From positions 176,424,927-176,488,926 of the forward strand of contig CM042691.1 of NCBI GenBank assembly GCA_023614405.1: 64,000 nt of DNA, written 5' to 3'. Below are positions 46,462 through 59,488 of this stretch, one piece after another. The stretch is from Avena insularis. Taxonomy: Eukaryota > Streptophyta > Magnoliopsida > Poales > Poaceae. Positions within the stretch are counted from its first letter, which is position 1. Every line of letters starts with the position of its first letter. Both the position numbers and the translations under genes were made by a program. Below the pieces are notes generated by a model that was not told where the DNA came from, searched no databases, and saw only the letters and a program-made list of their open reading frames with translations.

Positions 46462-49400
46462 TGTCAACACCCGGATTTTAATCCCAGATGCCTGTTATGC
46501 CATACATCGCAATCCCAGGATTACCATTTTTGCGAGACATAACAGATTGGATATCACAGTACATCATCCATTACAAACCTTACATCAGGTCTTACACAAA
46601 TAAAGGATCTCATGATCCAGTCTTAATACAAACAAGAAGCGGAATAACGTAATAATAACGATAGCATAGGCGAGGCTCCATCCTCATGGTCACAGGCAAC
46701 ACTGACAATGGGAGATGATCCTAGTTGTCGTAACCTTCCTGTTGTCCGTCCTCTTGATAGTCCTCTTCATAGTCTGGCCACGGGAATAGCGAGGGACAAA
46801 TCCATGAGTACTCTTTAAGTACTCGCAACCTAATACTACGAGTGAAGTGGTTTTTGAGTAGGAAATACTAAGCTCTAGGTTGTTTTGCAAAAATCCAGAT
46901 TTATCTGTACTGAGTTCAGAAGCAAAGAAAGCTAGTTGAAAAAGTTTTATAACACCTAAGTGGGAACTTGAATTTCATATCACAACCCTATTGTGGTCAA
47001 GTCAAAGTCATAAATCATTTCATAAGTCATTTTGAAAACATCTAAGGACGGAACAGTATGGCCACTCCAACTGTCCATAACCGCGGATGCGGCTATTCGA
47101 ATAGTTTGACACTCTACAGAGGTGGTACACTTTCACCACAATATTCGATACATCCGTCAGGAACAATCCTGAATTCACCATACTCAGAATGCGGATAATC
47201 AATCCTAACCTTTCGATTACACGCCCTAGTATAGGCACCTCTCCTGTGAGTTTGGCCTCCCAACCATGACCAACAGTCATCTTGGGAACTACACAGGTGG
47301 ACAATCTTCACAAGGTAGCCTCAACTCAAACCTTGGCCACAAGGGAACCCATACTAAGGTATATAAATTTCTAGTCAATCCCTACCCAAATTTTGGGTAT
47401 TGTGGTTGTACGGTAAATCACATCCAGACAACCATCAGTTTTATAAAGGGCTAAGGCTCATGCCTTAATATTTTCATCATCAAAATCATCTGGTGTTCGG
47501 AAACACATGTCAAAACATTTCAGTAGGATGACTCATCATTCTAAGGTTTTCATAACCCTTTTCACCAAGTATTCCCATCTAAAGTTGATCAAGTTTTATG
47601 CTTAGCACTACCATCTACAAGTGGGGGATAAACACTAGTGAGGGGTGGTAAAGGAGTGTGAATGATCTAAGTTCAATCTCATGCCTCAGGATGACATCAA
47701 GATTATCTAACTTAGGCCAAGTTTTATGCTCTTTATGCTACCTTTAAATATCTTTCTAGAATCTACAATTCACTAAGTAAACTCTAATAAAAGCTTTGAT
47801 AAAGAAACAAAATACTAAGCTTGCAAGTAAAACTAGGATTGGGTATCAAGTGGTGTGAGCTTGCAAGTAAAACTTGCATGGTTTAGCTTAGCTTGCTAAG
47901 ATAGTAGCTTGCTAAGATATTAGTATAAGCTTGCAAAGTTGCAAGAATTAGCTTGCAAGGTTGCAGGTATAGGCTTGCAAAGTTAACTTGTATTGTGAAG
48001 CTTGCCTTGTGTAGAGCAGTGGTGGAAGTTCTCCTCGGCTTCTTCCTCGTAGTATTCTCCTTCCTCCTCGTATCCTTGGTCGGTACTAGCGTCTAGAAAT
48101 AAATACGAGGTACACAATCACCACACAATAATTAGCTAGCTCTATTCATCACGCCAAGGTTTTCACTAGGTGATCTAGCATCATCACAAGCATTACAATC
48201 ATTAAAGTAATTTGTTTTATTTCCTTTATTTTAGAAAAGTAATTTATACTCATTGAAAAAACTACTTAATATTTAATATTCTCCAACTCAAACATGGGAT
48301 CATGTTGACACATGTCATCACCACATATTTCAGTACATGGGAATGTGATTTAAAGTGGTGTCACAATTTAATAGGGTTTAATCCTTTTATTTTAATTAAA
48401 TAAAGTGACTAGAATTTCCTATTAGGCATTATTTTATTGCTTGACCAATATTTCTGCAAGTAAACCTATATAGTTTTATATATTATGTAAGGTCTTGTTA
48501 AATGTGATTTTTGAGAGTTGGAATCAACTCAAAAGCTTTTGTTGTTGAATTTTGAAAATTGTTTGAATGCATAAAAGCTGCTGCTTTGTTATTTTTACTA
48601 TAGGTGATCTACCAATCCAAATGACTTGAATCAAACGGGCTTGGATTAAGGATTCCAGTACATTTCTAACAAAATTGGTTTCATGCATTTTGGTTTGGTG
48701 AATCGAACTGGGTTGATTTTTGAATATAGGTACAGAACTGAGTTTGAAACTAAAAGAATAAACCTAAATTTGAATTATTGGGTCACGCGGGATGCTAACT
48801 GGGCCGGCCCACTACGCATAGCGTGCGGGTGGGTTAATTGAACGACCCCACCAGTCAGCGAGACAGGAGGTACGAAGCGGTATGGGGGGATGTGGAATGC
48901 ACGATCTAACTCTAATCCAATGGCTGTGGTTCATCGTCCACGTCGGGCAACACCGGCGAGACAGAACCCTAGTGCGGCCAGTGGAGGTCGTGGGAGGCTC
49001 ACTAGGGCTCAGGCGAGGTTCGGTGATGGGGCCGAATGACGAAGTCGACGACGGCGAACTTCCTGGTACTGACAGCTTCTCCTGGGGCGGCTCTAATCAA
49101 CGCCCTTTCTTCCTCCTCCGCGACAGACTCCGACCAAATTCCGGCGATGGGATGCTTGCCTTGCTCCGGGAGTGAGGTGGGGTGCTTCTGAGAGAGAGGG
49201 AAGTGAGATGGTGTGAATATATTGAGCGGGGGTTGCCTCTATTTATAGTGCCAGTAGGGGACCGAAGGGCGCGGGCAGAGCTCGTCGGTGTCGTCGTCAC
49301 AGCGAGCTACTGTCATGGGCAAGGGTAGGGGACGGTGCGTTGCCTCCTGGCGAAGCTCAACGGCTTGATGGCGAGGCGTGGGGCGGTGCGAGACGGTCGA

Positions 49401-50520
49401 AACGTGGCGGCGCTCTGGGTGGGTCCGACGGAAATTTTAATGGCGCACCGCGACTACGGGTCGCGCGGCGACAAATGAGGATGTCTGGCGGTCTCCTGGG
49501 GTGGTGGAGATCCTGCTTGCACACGGCGAGGGCTAAGCGCGGTATGTGGGCGTGTGTCGCGAGCGGCATGCTGGCGCGCTCTTGTATCGGTCGCAGAGAG
49601 GCTAGGCACGCTCAGGTTGTGTGTTCCAGGGGCTAGCAGTGCTCGAGGCTTGGACAGCGGGTGTCGGTGGACGGTGGAGAGTGTCCGAGACAAGGTTGGC
49701 GAGGCTAGTGAGGCTCCTAGCTGGCTGGCGACATTGGGGTGGCAATGTTGCTCTCGGCATGCTTTCCATTGATGGCATGGTCGGTTTTTATAGTGAGCTA
49801 GAGGGGTTAATTGAGCTAGATGATCTACTAAGGGTGTAGTTTGAGCTATATAGGGATCAAGTTAGGCACTGATCACTGCTCACAATAGTGTTTAATGTTT
49901 GTTTGTTTGGTGATTGCAAGGTGTTTGAGGAAATGGCCGAAAGAGATTCAAATTTGAATTTTTGATTCAAACTTGGTGGGTGTGATAGTTACATACTAGG
50001 GAGTCTCTGGTTAGTTGGAAAGGTCAAGGGGAATTGGTTTGGTTGGGTTTTGAGAAATGGTGATCTTCACATATGATATAGATTCAATTTTGAATTGTCA
50101 TTTGAATCAAGTTGCCAAATGTTTCTGTAAGTTTGAAAGGTGGGCTTTGATTCACTTTTACTTGGTCTAGCAAGGGGTAAAAAAATGGAAATGTTTATGT
50201 TTGAAATCTTGGACTAGAAACACCCAAAGTGGTCTAGTGAGCAAGATTGGCAAAAATGACCATTTGCTTATTTGATTTGTTTTTGATTTTATCTTGATTT
50301 GTTTCTGCTTGGAATTGTTCTAGACTTTTAGATGATGTTGTTTTCATCTTTAAACCATTCCTTGCTATTTAGATCAATCACACAAGTCCATTCATGCATT
50401 AATACAATCATCATATTCACACATGCATTCATATTGAATTTAATTAACAAAAGTTTTTGTTAACCCTAAATTTGGTGATTGGAATTGATAATAATTGTTC
50501 AATATTTTTGGGATGTTACA
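46462..50520 (-). repeat. LTR2, central LTR shared by copies A and B (4059 bp)
   Basis: Complete LTR, TGTAACATCCC (50520 inwards) to TGTTGACA (46462). On one side it touches the polypurine tract of B (50521-50534), and on the other the primer site of A. TATA-like site at 49239-49248; CTTGCAAG cluster near 47818-48005. Confidence 0.92.
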
Positions 50521-50534
50521 AACCTTCCCTCCTT
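50521..50534 (-). other. polypurine tract of copy B
   Basis: AAGGAGGGAAGGTT on the minus strand directly before the LTR2 start. Identical to the tract of the plus-strand element. Confidence 0.85.
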
Positions 50535-52730
50535 AAAAAAAATCTCGTCCCGAGATTTGAGAAAGAACAAAGAAGAAAACTAAGATTTTAAAAGATCGGG
50601 AAACTCCGTCTTGATGTAGTCTTCTCGTTCCCATGTAGCTTCTTCCCCAGTGTGGTTGCTCCACTGAATCTTGAGAAACTTGATGCTTCGGGTCCTGGTG
50701 GTTCTGAAAGATTCCTCCAAAATACGGATGGGTACTTCAGGATACGTCAGGTCATCGTTGATCTCTATGGTTCGGTGATCAATGTTCTTGAAAACTTAAG
50801 TCTTCTCCGAGACTTCTAGGCATTTGCGAAGTAACGATATAAGGAACACATTATGCACTACTGACATCTCCTCTGGCAGTTCCAGTTGATACGATACTTC
50901 TCCTCGACGATTTAGAATCTTGAAGGGTCCGATATATCTAGGGGCTAACTTTCCTTTGAGCTGGAAATGCTGCATTCCCTTCAAAGGCGACACTTTGAGA
51001 TACACGAAATCTCCGATATTGAAAGCAAGGTCTCGACGTCTCTTGTCGGCATAACTCTTCTGTCTTGACTGGGCGGTCTTGAGGTGCTCACGGATCTTGT
51101 GAACTTTCTCTTCTGCTTCTTGTATGATGTCGGGTCCGAAGATCTGAATCTCTCCTACTTCCGACCAATTCAAAGGGGTTCAACACTTCCTTCCATACAT
51201 GAATTCAAATGGGGCCATTTGCAAACTAGCTTGATAACTGTTGTTGTAAGAAAATTCTACGAAAGGCAGACATTCTTCCAATTTAGATCCATACGCTAGC
51301 ACATAGACTCTCAGCATATCTTCGAGTATTTGATTTACTCGCTCCGTTTGTCCATCGGTTTAAGGGTGATACGCGGTGCTAAAATCCAATCTTGTTCCCA
51401 ATCCCTCTTGGACTTTCTTCCAGAATCTCGAGGTAAACTGAGTTCCTCGATCCGATACAATGTTCATGGGGACTCCGTGCAAACTAACGATTCTAGCGAT
51501 GTATAACTCTGCTAGCTTTGAACTCTGGTAGGTTGTCTTGACAGGTAAGAAATGGGCTACCTTGGACAATCTATCCACTCTGACCCAAATAGAGTCATTT
51601 CCCCTACTAGATGTAGGCAATCCGGTGATAAAGTCCATTCCAATGGAATCCCATTTCCATTCCGGAATCTGTAATGGTTGCAACAGTCATGCTGGTCTCT
51701 GATGTCCCGCCTTGACTCTCTGGCAAATATCACACTTGGCGATGTAGCTCCCGATTTCTCTCTTCATCTTATGCCACCAAAATTGCTCCTTCAAATCCTG
51801 ATACATCTTAGTTCCTCCGGGGTTGATAGAATAGAGTATCATGGGCCTCTTTCAAAATATCATGCTTCAATTTTGAGTCTGCTGGTACACAGAGACGTCC
51901 TTTGTACCACAGAGCTCCTTCTTCATCCTCGGTGAATCCGAGTACTTTGCCTGTACCGATACGACGTTTGATTCCGTCGATACTAGCATTTCCTTTCTGG
52001 GCCTCCTTGATCTGACTGATCAAAGTAAGTTGAAGTTCTATGCTAGCCAAAAATCCTACACTTAGTAATTCCATTCTAAAATCTTCCATTTCCTTGTGCA
52101 AACTTGGTTGCTCCTTCAGGATCATGGAGTTCAGGCGGCACGGCAATTTGCTAAGGGCATCTGCTACCACATTGGCTTTACCGGGGTGATAGTGAATGTC
52201 CAGATCATAGTCCTTGATTAGCTCTATCCATCTTCTCTGCCTCATATTCAACTCCTTTTGAGTGAATATATACTTCAGGCTCTTGTGATCCGAATAAGTC
52301 TCACAATGGTTTCCCATCAGGTAATGCCTCGATGTCTTCAGGGCTATAACTACGGCTGCTAGTTCAAGGTCATGGGTAGGATAGTTCTGTTCATGCTGCT
52401 TCAGTTGTCGGGATAGATAAGATATTACTTTACCTTCTTGCATTAGCACACATCCGAGACCGACCTTGGATGCGTCACAATACACATCAAAGGGCTTCGT
52501 GATATCCGGCATGATCAAGATGGGGGCTGAAATCAATCTCCTCTTGAGTTCCTGAAAACGCGTTTCACATTTGTCCGTCCATTCAAACTTCTTGTCCTTC
52601 TTCAGGAATTGGGTCATGGGTGTTGCGATACTCGAGAATCCTTCTACAAACTTGCGGTAGTATACCTCTAATCCAAGAAATGCACGAACTTGGGATTGGG
52701 TGGTTGGGGCTTGCCAATCTTCAACATCCT

Positions 52731-55700
52731 TGTAGTGACCTCGAATCGATAAGGATCCTAAGTCCTTGTGATTAACATGCTAGTCCCTGGATCAATAGCT
52801 AGCACTCACAGTTGAGGAAATATCATGTAAAACACAAAGTCTTTATTACACGGAGAATCCAGAGTATGAATTTATTACAAAATTGCTTAGCATTAAGCTA
52901 ACTCAAATAACAACGGAAACATAAAAGCATCTTGAGTCCATCAACGCCCCAGGCTTGTCGAGTGTAGACTCGCGATCCCTACGCACCTTTCAATCTTCGG
53001 ATTCTGCACATAAAACGTGCAGCCAACGAGTTGGGTCAATACTTTGAATGTATTGGAAAATTACACCAAGGAGAGAAAAGGCTATCTCTACATGCAAGGC
53101 TAGTTTAGGCTGTAGAGTTCATTTGCTCAAAGCTAGTTTTCTTAAGTAGAGAGAAAAAGAGAGGATTGTCCTACTTTGTAAACATTTGCTTAGATAACAT
53201 AAGGTCGAGTGGCACACGAGGATATTACGCACCAAGTGTCCAAACAACCAAACACTTGGATATTACGCACCAAGTGACACTTGGATATTACACACCAAGT
53301 TCCCAAAATCCCACCCATTGGCGATATTACTCACGCCATGGGGTTTTAAAAACTTTGTTTAGAAAAGGGAGAGGAAGATCCTTCAGAGGCTCCATCCTTC
53401 AGACACTCATTGTTGTTCTGTTACCGTGAACATGGCTGATCGATCAGATTGCAATACTCTGGAGAGTTTGTGCACTTTACCCACAATCCACGATCAAGTC
53501 CTTTTACAGACAAGACCATGGCGAGGCTTTCCCTTAGTAGCCCCTCTACCTTCTGGATCCAACCGTGCCAAGAACCTCCAAATGTTGGTACCCAGGTGAG
53601 GTTTCCCACTAAGTACTAGGCCAAGACAGATCCCATAATGTATTGTGGTTGCACTGGAAGCTTCTGAATTCTGAAACATGGCAGACTTCTTTGATTCCTA
53701 GGTAGCCGTCCTCCACCGAAACCTCACTCGTTGACCCGACAACCATTCCGCCCAGAAGAAAACTTAGTTTTATTTTGAAGTGGATTTGAGAAGAAAAGTT
53801 TGCTCTAGAGAGCCTTTATACTTAGAAAATTCTTTGTCTTTCGAACCCCCCAACGGTACTTTGTATATATAGCATAGCAAGCAATACTTAGCAAAAACAG
53901 GGGTAACCTATTAGGAGGGTAAATCCTAAGTATAGAGCTACTCATGGCATACTACAAAATCATCGCACTTGCAAAATAATACTAAGGAAAAATTCTACTA
54001 GAACATCCTACACATGCATACTACAGAATTTTGAAGATCACATGCATTGAACCAAAACTGGGACAAAAGTTATGAACAAGTGGTGTAACTTTCCTTGATC
54101 CGAGCAGCACTCTACGCAGTAGCACTCCTTAGCGCACTCCGAACAATCTAATGAATCACAAACATAGATATGATCACAACTTGCTCAAAACATATCACAG
54201 AGGTAATCATGCATGCATGCACATGGTATTTTATGCAAGGTTGGTTCTACTAAATTGACCAAGGTAGCAAGATTGTGTTGCAATAGTGTAAGGGTGTCAC
54301 TATGATTGATTTCCCAAAGGTTTAGATCTAAATGAGTCACTAAAACAATTCCTAGGGTTAAAAGGAGATCAAACCATCTAATTAGCCCCAAACTAGATCT
54401 AATGATTTTAAGCAAGGTTTTATAATTTTTTCCAGTAGGCATTGTGGAAACAAAGTTATTGCAACAAGAATCAATTAAAACAGAATTTTAATTATTTTTC
54501 TATAGAATAAACACTCTAATCTAATGATTAAAATCTATACCTAAAACATTACTGTAAACTTGGAATATTATTGCAGATCTGGATTCTACATAAAAATAGG
54601 AATCCAACAGTATATTATAAGCTAAAATTGGCCAAAGATTCAATTTTATATGAATTTCGCAAGTTTTAATCTCAATCTGCAAACAGATCTAAACCTCACT
54701 TAAAGTTCTTTCCAAGTGGCAGAAGCTGCCTGGTCTAGCTGGCTAGGCGGGTGACGCGGCGCAGGCGCTGGCGTAGCTTGCCACGCGGCGTGGAGAAGTT
54801 GGCTGGTACCCCTTCGCCCGCCCTTCTAATCTGGGCCCTAGAAATCAGATCTAACGGAGGGAGATGGGTGGTGGCTTACCGCGGCGGCGTCGAGGGCGAT
54901 GCGGCGGCGGCGCTGTCGGTGGTGGAGCTCGGCGGTGATCTGGTGGTTCCTGGAGGTAGCGCGGCAGTCGGCAATGATCAGCAACTCTTCGCGGTTCGCC
55001 TGGCACGATCGACGGTGGCCGTCGCTTCCCTGAACAGCCCCTGAGGCTCGCTGTCCTCCGCGAGCTCCGGCGGAACGACGGCGAGGAATTGGGGCGACCA
55101 TGTTGCATCAGACAAGGGGAAAAACGAAGGGGAGTGAGGATCGAGCAAGGGGGTTTCGACAGGGAGAAAATCAGAGGGAGAGGAGCTCCCAAGGCTTCAC
55201 CTACTGAAGCTCTGGCGGCGCTCTACTCCGGCGTGGTCTCGGCAGAACAGCCCGATGGCGATGGTTCGGGAAACTTAGGTTTTCGAGCGGTGGGGGTCTC
55301 GGGGTTTAAATAGGTGGGGAGTCTTGGCGTCGGGGACACGGACTCCTCTCCGATTCGGTCAGAGTCCGACCAGCTCATGGCGGCACGCGATTTCCGCGGG
55401 GATGAAGGGGATGACGGGTGGGTCCCGCGTGTCTGTGGTGGAGGGGGAAGTGGGCTGGCGCGGGTGCGGGTAGGCTAGCTGCCACGCAGGCGTGGGTGGG
55501 CTGGAGCTGCGGCCCAGTTAGGTTAGGTCGCCTCTTTTTTTTCCTTTTAACTTTTATCAAATTCTGTTTTAGTAAAACCCAATTAACTTTTGCATACTAA
55601 GTCCAAATTTGATGAAATTTGTTCCTAAATTTTTATAAAAGTAAGGTGGTCAACATAGGACCATGGTTTGATGTTTCTCAAGGTTTTTAGTAGGGTCAAG

Positions 55701-55860
55701 CTTGTGTACAACAATAATGCCTACATAAAGAAATCTTTATTAGGGTTTTGATAGGTTTAGGTGTTAGGATTTTGTTGCAAATTATTATTTGTAGGGTGCA
55801 ATGATGCAAGGATGATGCATGCCACAAATAACATCCTAATATAAAATCTGGGATGTTACA
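52731..55860 (-). mobile_element. solo LTR (3130 bp) of another LTR retrotransposon
   Basis: On the plus strand it starts TGTAGTGACCTCG and ends GGGATGTTACA. On the minus strand this reads TGTAACATCCC...GGTCACTACA. A perfect 5-bp duplication ATCCT flanks it (52726-52730 and 55861-55865). Pol of copy B is continuous across it. There is no internal retrotransposon sequence, so this is a solo LTR left by LTR-LTR recombination. Only the first ~11 bases resemble the Tekay-like LTR, so it is a different family. Orientation is inferred from the TGTAACATCCC end. The short ORFs inside (GC-rich 54750-55310) are not supported. Confidence 0.92.
53215..53335 (+). repeat. short tandem repeats in the solo LTR
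   Basis: GGATATTACGCACCAAGTG is repeated about three times with variation (GGATATTACACACCAAGTT, GATATTACTCACGCC), interleaved with ACACTTGG. Confidence 0.7.
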
Positions 55861-56795
55861 ATCCTTCACCTTCATAGGGTCAACGGCAATTCCTCCGGCT
55901 GATACAATGTGTCAGAGGAATCCTACCTCCTGTAACCAGAATTCACATTTGCTAAACTTGGCATACAGCTAATGCTTTCTAAGGGTTCCAAGGATGGTCC
56001 TTAGGTGTAGCTCATGTTCTTCTTCTGATTTGGAATAAATCAGAATGTCATCGATGAAAAGAATGACAAACTTATCCAGGAAGTCCATAAAAATCTTATT
56101 CATGAGGTTCATGAAATAAGCGGCGACATTGGTTAATCCAAAAGACATGTCAGTGTACTCGTATAATCCATATCTGGTGTTAAAGGCAGTATTTGGAATA
56201 TCCTCTGCGCGAATCTTTTGTTGATGATAACCAGTTCTAAGATCAATCTTAGAAAACACTTTGGCACCAGTCAACTGGTCAAACATGTCTTCTATCTTTG
56301 GCAGTGGGTACTTGTTCTTGATGGTGACATCATTCAACTTCCGATAATCCATACACAAACGGTTACCTCCATCTTTCTTATCCACAAACAAGACAGGTGA
56401 TCTCCAAGGCGATACACTTGGTTGGATCAATCCTATTTCCAGCATGGCATCTAGTTGCTTCTTCATATCCTCTAACTCCGACGGGTTCATACTATATGGT
56501 CTCTAGGCTATGGGTCCAGTTCCAGGGATTAGTTCAATGATAAACTCGATATCCCGATCTCGGGGCATACCAGGCAAAACATCTAGAAATACATCGGGGT
56601 ATTCACAGACTATTCTGACTTGGTCAATGGTTGGCTAGGCTATACTCTTGTTGCATTTGAATTGATGGGGCAAGGTTTCAGATACATGCTCGATTGATAT
56701 TCCGGCTGTACTGGTCATGGTTATGGCTTTCTTGGAACAGTCAATTATCCTTTATGTTTGGACATCCAATCCATTCCTAGTACTACTTCCAAACC

Positions 56796-58233
56796 TTAAG
56801 TTCCAAGTACTATTAGATTAGCATAAAAATCTATGCCATGGATTCGGATAGGCACGGCCTTGCAAATTTGTCTAGCTTTGGTTGTTGAACCAGCTATTTG
56901 AACAATCATAACATGCTTCAATTTGGTGGGTTGATTCTTACTAGTGCATGCAAATTCTTCAGTAACAAATGAGTGCGATGCTCCAGAATCAAACAACACT
57001 CTAGCAAGTACCGAGTAAACAAAAAACATACCCAGCACGACATCTTCCGCTTCTTGGGCTTCTTCAGCATGCATGAGAAAGAGACGGCCGTTGTGGTTGA
57101 GCGAGTTCCCTGGGGCAAACCTTCTTCTGGGATGAACACGATGTTGCTGCTGAGCTCGGGCATTTGCATTGGGGGCTGCGACAATCTTCTTGGGGGCACT
57201 CATTGGAATAGTGACCTTTGGTTCCATATTCATAACAAGTCACCTGAGACTTGTGCTTTGCTGCCACAGGCACAACATTGCTTCCATTCCTTGGGGCAGT
57301 GTTGGTGACAACGTTGTTGTTGTTGAACTTAGGCGGTGCACGGTTGAAATTGCTAGGGTTGCCGGGGTTGTTGTTGTGATTTCCTCCAGGCCATGGGTTT
57401 CCACGATTGGGATAGGTCGAACGGTTCATCGGGGGTCTATTGGTTCTTGGGGAAAATCCTGGAGATGGGTTGAGGCGATACCTTGGTGTATGGTGGGTTC
57501 CCGGTTGATGAATCATGCGATGCTTGCGGTTCTCATTATCTTGGTTTATCTTGCCTTACATTTGAATGGCAGAGTCCACTAAGGCTTCAATACCAGCAAA
57601 TGGGATATTGACTAACACTGTCTGCATCTCATCGTGCAGACCATTCAGGAATCTCTCCTTCTTCTTAGCTTCGGTATCTATCTCATCAGGTGCATACCAA
57701 GCTAATGACAAAAATTTGTCACGGTACTCCACTACGGTCATCCTACCTTGCTTCAGTTCCCTGAATTCATCTCTCATCCTCTTGATCAAACCCGGTGGCA
57801 CATGGGTTCTGCTGAACTTGACTTTGACCTCTTCCCAAGTCATCATCTGACCTCCATTCATGGCACGAACGCTGTTCCACCATGCTCTTGCATCTCCGGC
57901 GAGATAGTGGGTGGCGAATAGTACTTTCTCGTTAGCTTCCACTCTGGCAACTTCTAGGTTGTTCTCCATGGTTTGCAGCCAATCATCTGCATCTAGGGGC
58001 TCTTCAGACTTAGTGAAAACAGGTGGATTGGTGTTCTGGAAGTTCTTGAGCTTGGATCCATGGTTGTCTTGATTTCCATGGCCTTGATTGTTTTTGGCCA
58101 TCTGAGCTATCTGTTGAAGGGTGGCTAGGTTGTCTTGACGTTCGGCTCTTTCAGCTTCGTGGTCCGAAACCAACATTTGCAAGATTTGCAACATCGGGTC
58201 CGGGGATGAAGTGCTTCCTCCGCGAGGCATCTG
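56796..58233 (-). pseudogene. gag (and start of pol) of internal copy B
   Basis: The ATG near 58227 gives MPRGGSTSS. Open sequence runs 58251-57556, then 57516-57064 and 57233-56796 in changed frames. Breaks are a TAA-type stop near 57556 and a frameshift near 57190 at the zinc knuckle (here CYEYGTKGHYSNEC, second Cys replaced by Tyr). The third piece runs from the C-terminal gag into the protease without a stop, showing that gag and pol were in one frame in the ancestral element. Confidence 0.86.
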
Positions 58234-58467
58234 AAGATTGAGATAGATCATGAGAAAAGAGGGAAATTTCTAAGGTTCAGGGGTTTTTGTGTTTGAAAAG
58301 TTTTCAAAGTTTGACTCGGGTTTTTCTAGCAACTTGATTTTCATTCATAGCACACGATACAAACACACACCACAACAAAGAAAAACAGATGGTTTTAAGA
58401 ACCATTCTAGGAAACTACGATACAGTGGGACCGAATACAACTCACTAACGCTAGTGCTCAAGTGCTA

Positions 58468-59257
58468 CTACTCCTCGGAGTCAGTGGCTTCATCCTCACC
58501 ATCATCATCAATGAAGGCGAAGTCATCCTCATCGGTGAAGAATTCCATGGCCTGATCCTCCAGAAAGTCATCATCGTCACTGAGATAGTAGTAGGGGTCT
58601 CCACGAAGGTCTTCACATGCATTGTCCCTCTCCTCCAGCTACATATCCCTCTCGTGGACAGTCTCCTCCAACTCCGTGATCCTATGGCGGAGACGGGCAA
58701 TGATGCGCTCCTTCTTGTCAAGCTGACGACGACGAGACTGGCGATCCTTCACTAGCATGGCAATGGTCTGATCCTTCTTGGGAGTGATGGCGTACTTGTG
58801 GTGGGCGTAGGAGCGGGCATTGTCCAACTCCTTATAACGGTCATACATCATGAAGCTGAGGTGTTCCAATTGAGTCTTCATCTCATGGTGATATGGGGCC
58901 TCCAGTGGCTGTCCCATAACATCACGCCTGGGATAGAACTCAAAGCAGGTACCCTTGATCTGATTGATACTCTGCCCACACAGACGGGCAAGAGCTTCCT
59001 GCATGGCCCTGGCAAGTCCATCGAGCGAGTTGTTATCTCTCAATGAACTGAATTCCCTCTGAGATGGGGGCATCAATCTTTCCTCGAAGACTTGCAACAA
59101 CTAGCCATTGCAATTCCTCTCCTTCCTGATCGTTGAGCTGAGCTCCAAAGAAGTCAGGTGCGGACGCTCCAGCATCCGAAAGCTGGTCCAAGTCACGCTC
59201 AAATATGAGGTCTCCTCCATTCCCCAACTGATAGAACTTGCTATACTTCACGTCCAT
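58468..59257 (-). pseudogene. additional ORF before gag (ORF0), copy B
   Basis: Counterpart of 45453-46230. The ATG at 59257 gives MDVKYSKFYQLGNGGD and an N-terminal part through GAQLNDQEGEELQWLV that is lost in copy A. A frameshift near 59040 leads into the second piece (59100-58639, LARAMQEALARLCGQ, RRQLDKKERIIARLRHRI). A TAG replaces a Gln codon near 58639, and the acidic tail follows to about 58468. Between the two copies the intact protein would be roughly 265 residues. Confidence 0.7.
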
Positions 59258-59472
59258 CTATAAGAATATAGGATGAGTAAGTTAGTAGAGTGATCAAGTG
59301 TGTAAAATTTTATGTAAGTTTGCAAGAATTTTCGAGGAACATGAATTTTTCATGAAAGAATTCAAGTGGTAAGAATGAGAATAAGTTTTCATAAATACTC
59401 ACTTTCTTGGTTTTGAAACTAAGTTTTTGATTCAAACGTCCATTCTAAACTAGGGTCTCCTATGGTCAGGAT

Positions 59473-59485
59473 GGCTCTGGTACCA
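59473..59485 (-). other. primer-binding site of copy B
   Basis: TGGTACCAGAGCC on the minus strand, three bases after the LTR1 end at 59489. Same variant as in copy A. Confidence 0.85.
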
Positions 59486-59488
59486 ACT

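Larger units (their letters stand above)
50580..57180 (-). pseudogene. pol of internal copy B (broken, split by a solo LTR)
   Basis: Minus-strand order: protease (DSGASHSF near 56990), RT (56490-55969: [22 protein letters not shown]), interruption by the solo LTR (55860-52731), RT end and RNase H (52617 onward: [24 protein letters not shown]). The integrase zinc domain and core follow: GMDFITGL near 51645, IVSDRGTQF near 51450, and DGQTE after a stop near 51362. A complete chromodomain (VPIRILEES, IKFLKIQWSNH, EEATWERED) closes at TAG 50580-50582. Stops and frameshifts remain (near 51180, 50796, 51840 and 56505). It is the most complete chromodomain in the window and confirms the lineage. Confidence 0.9.

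Noticed and set aside
46462..50520. LTR2 as an independent solo-LTR insertion
   Set aside because: It lacks a target duplication and abuts a polypurine tract and a primer site, so it is an internal member of the tandem array.
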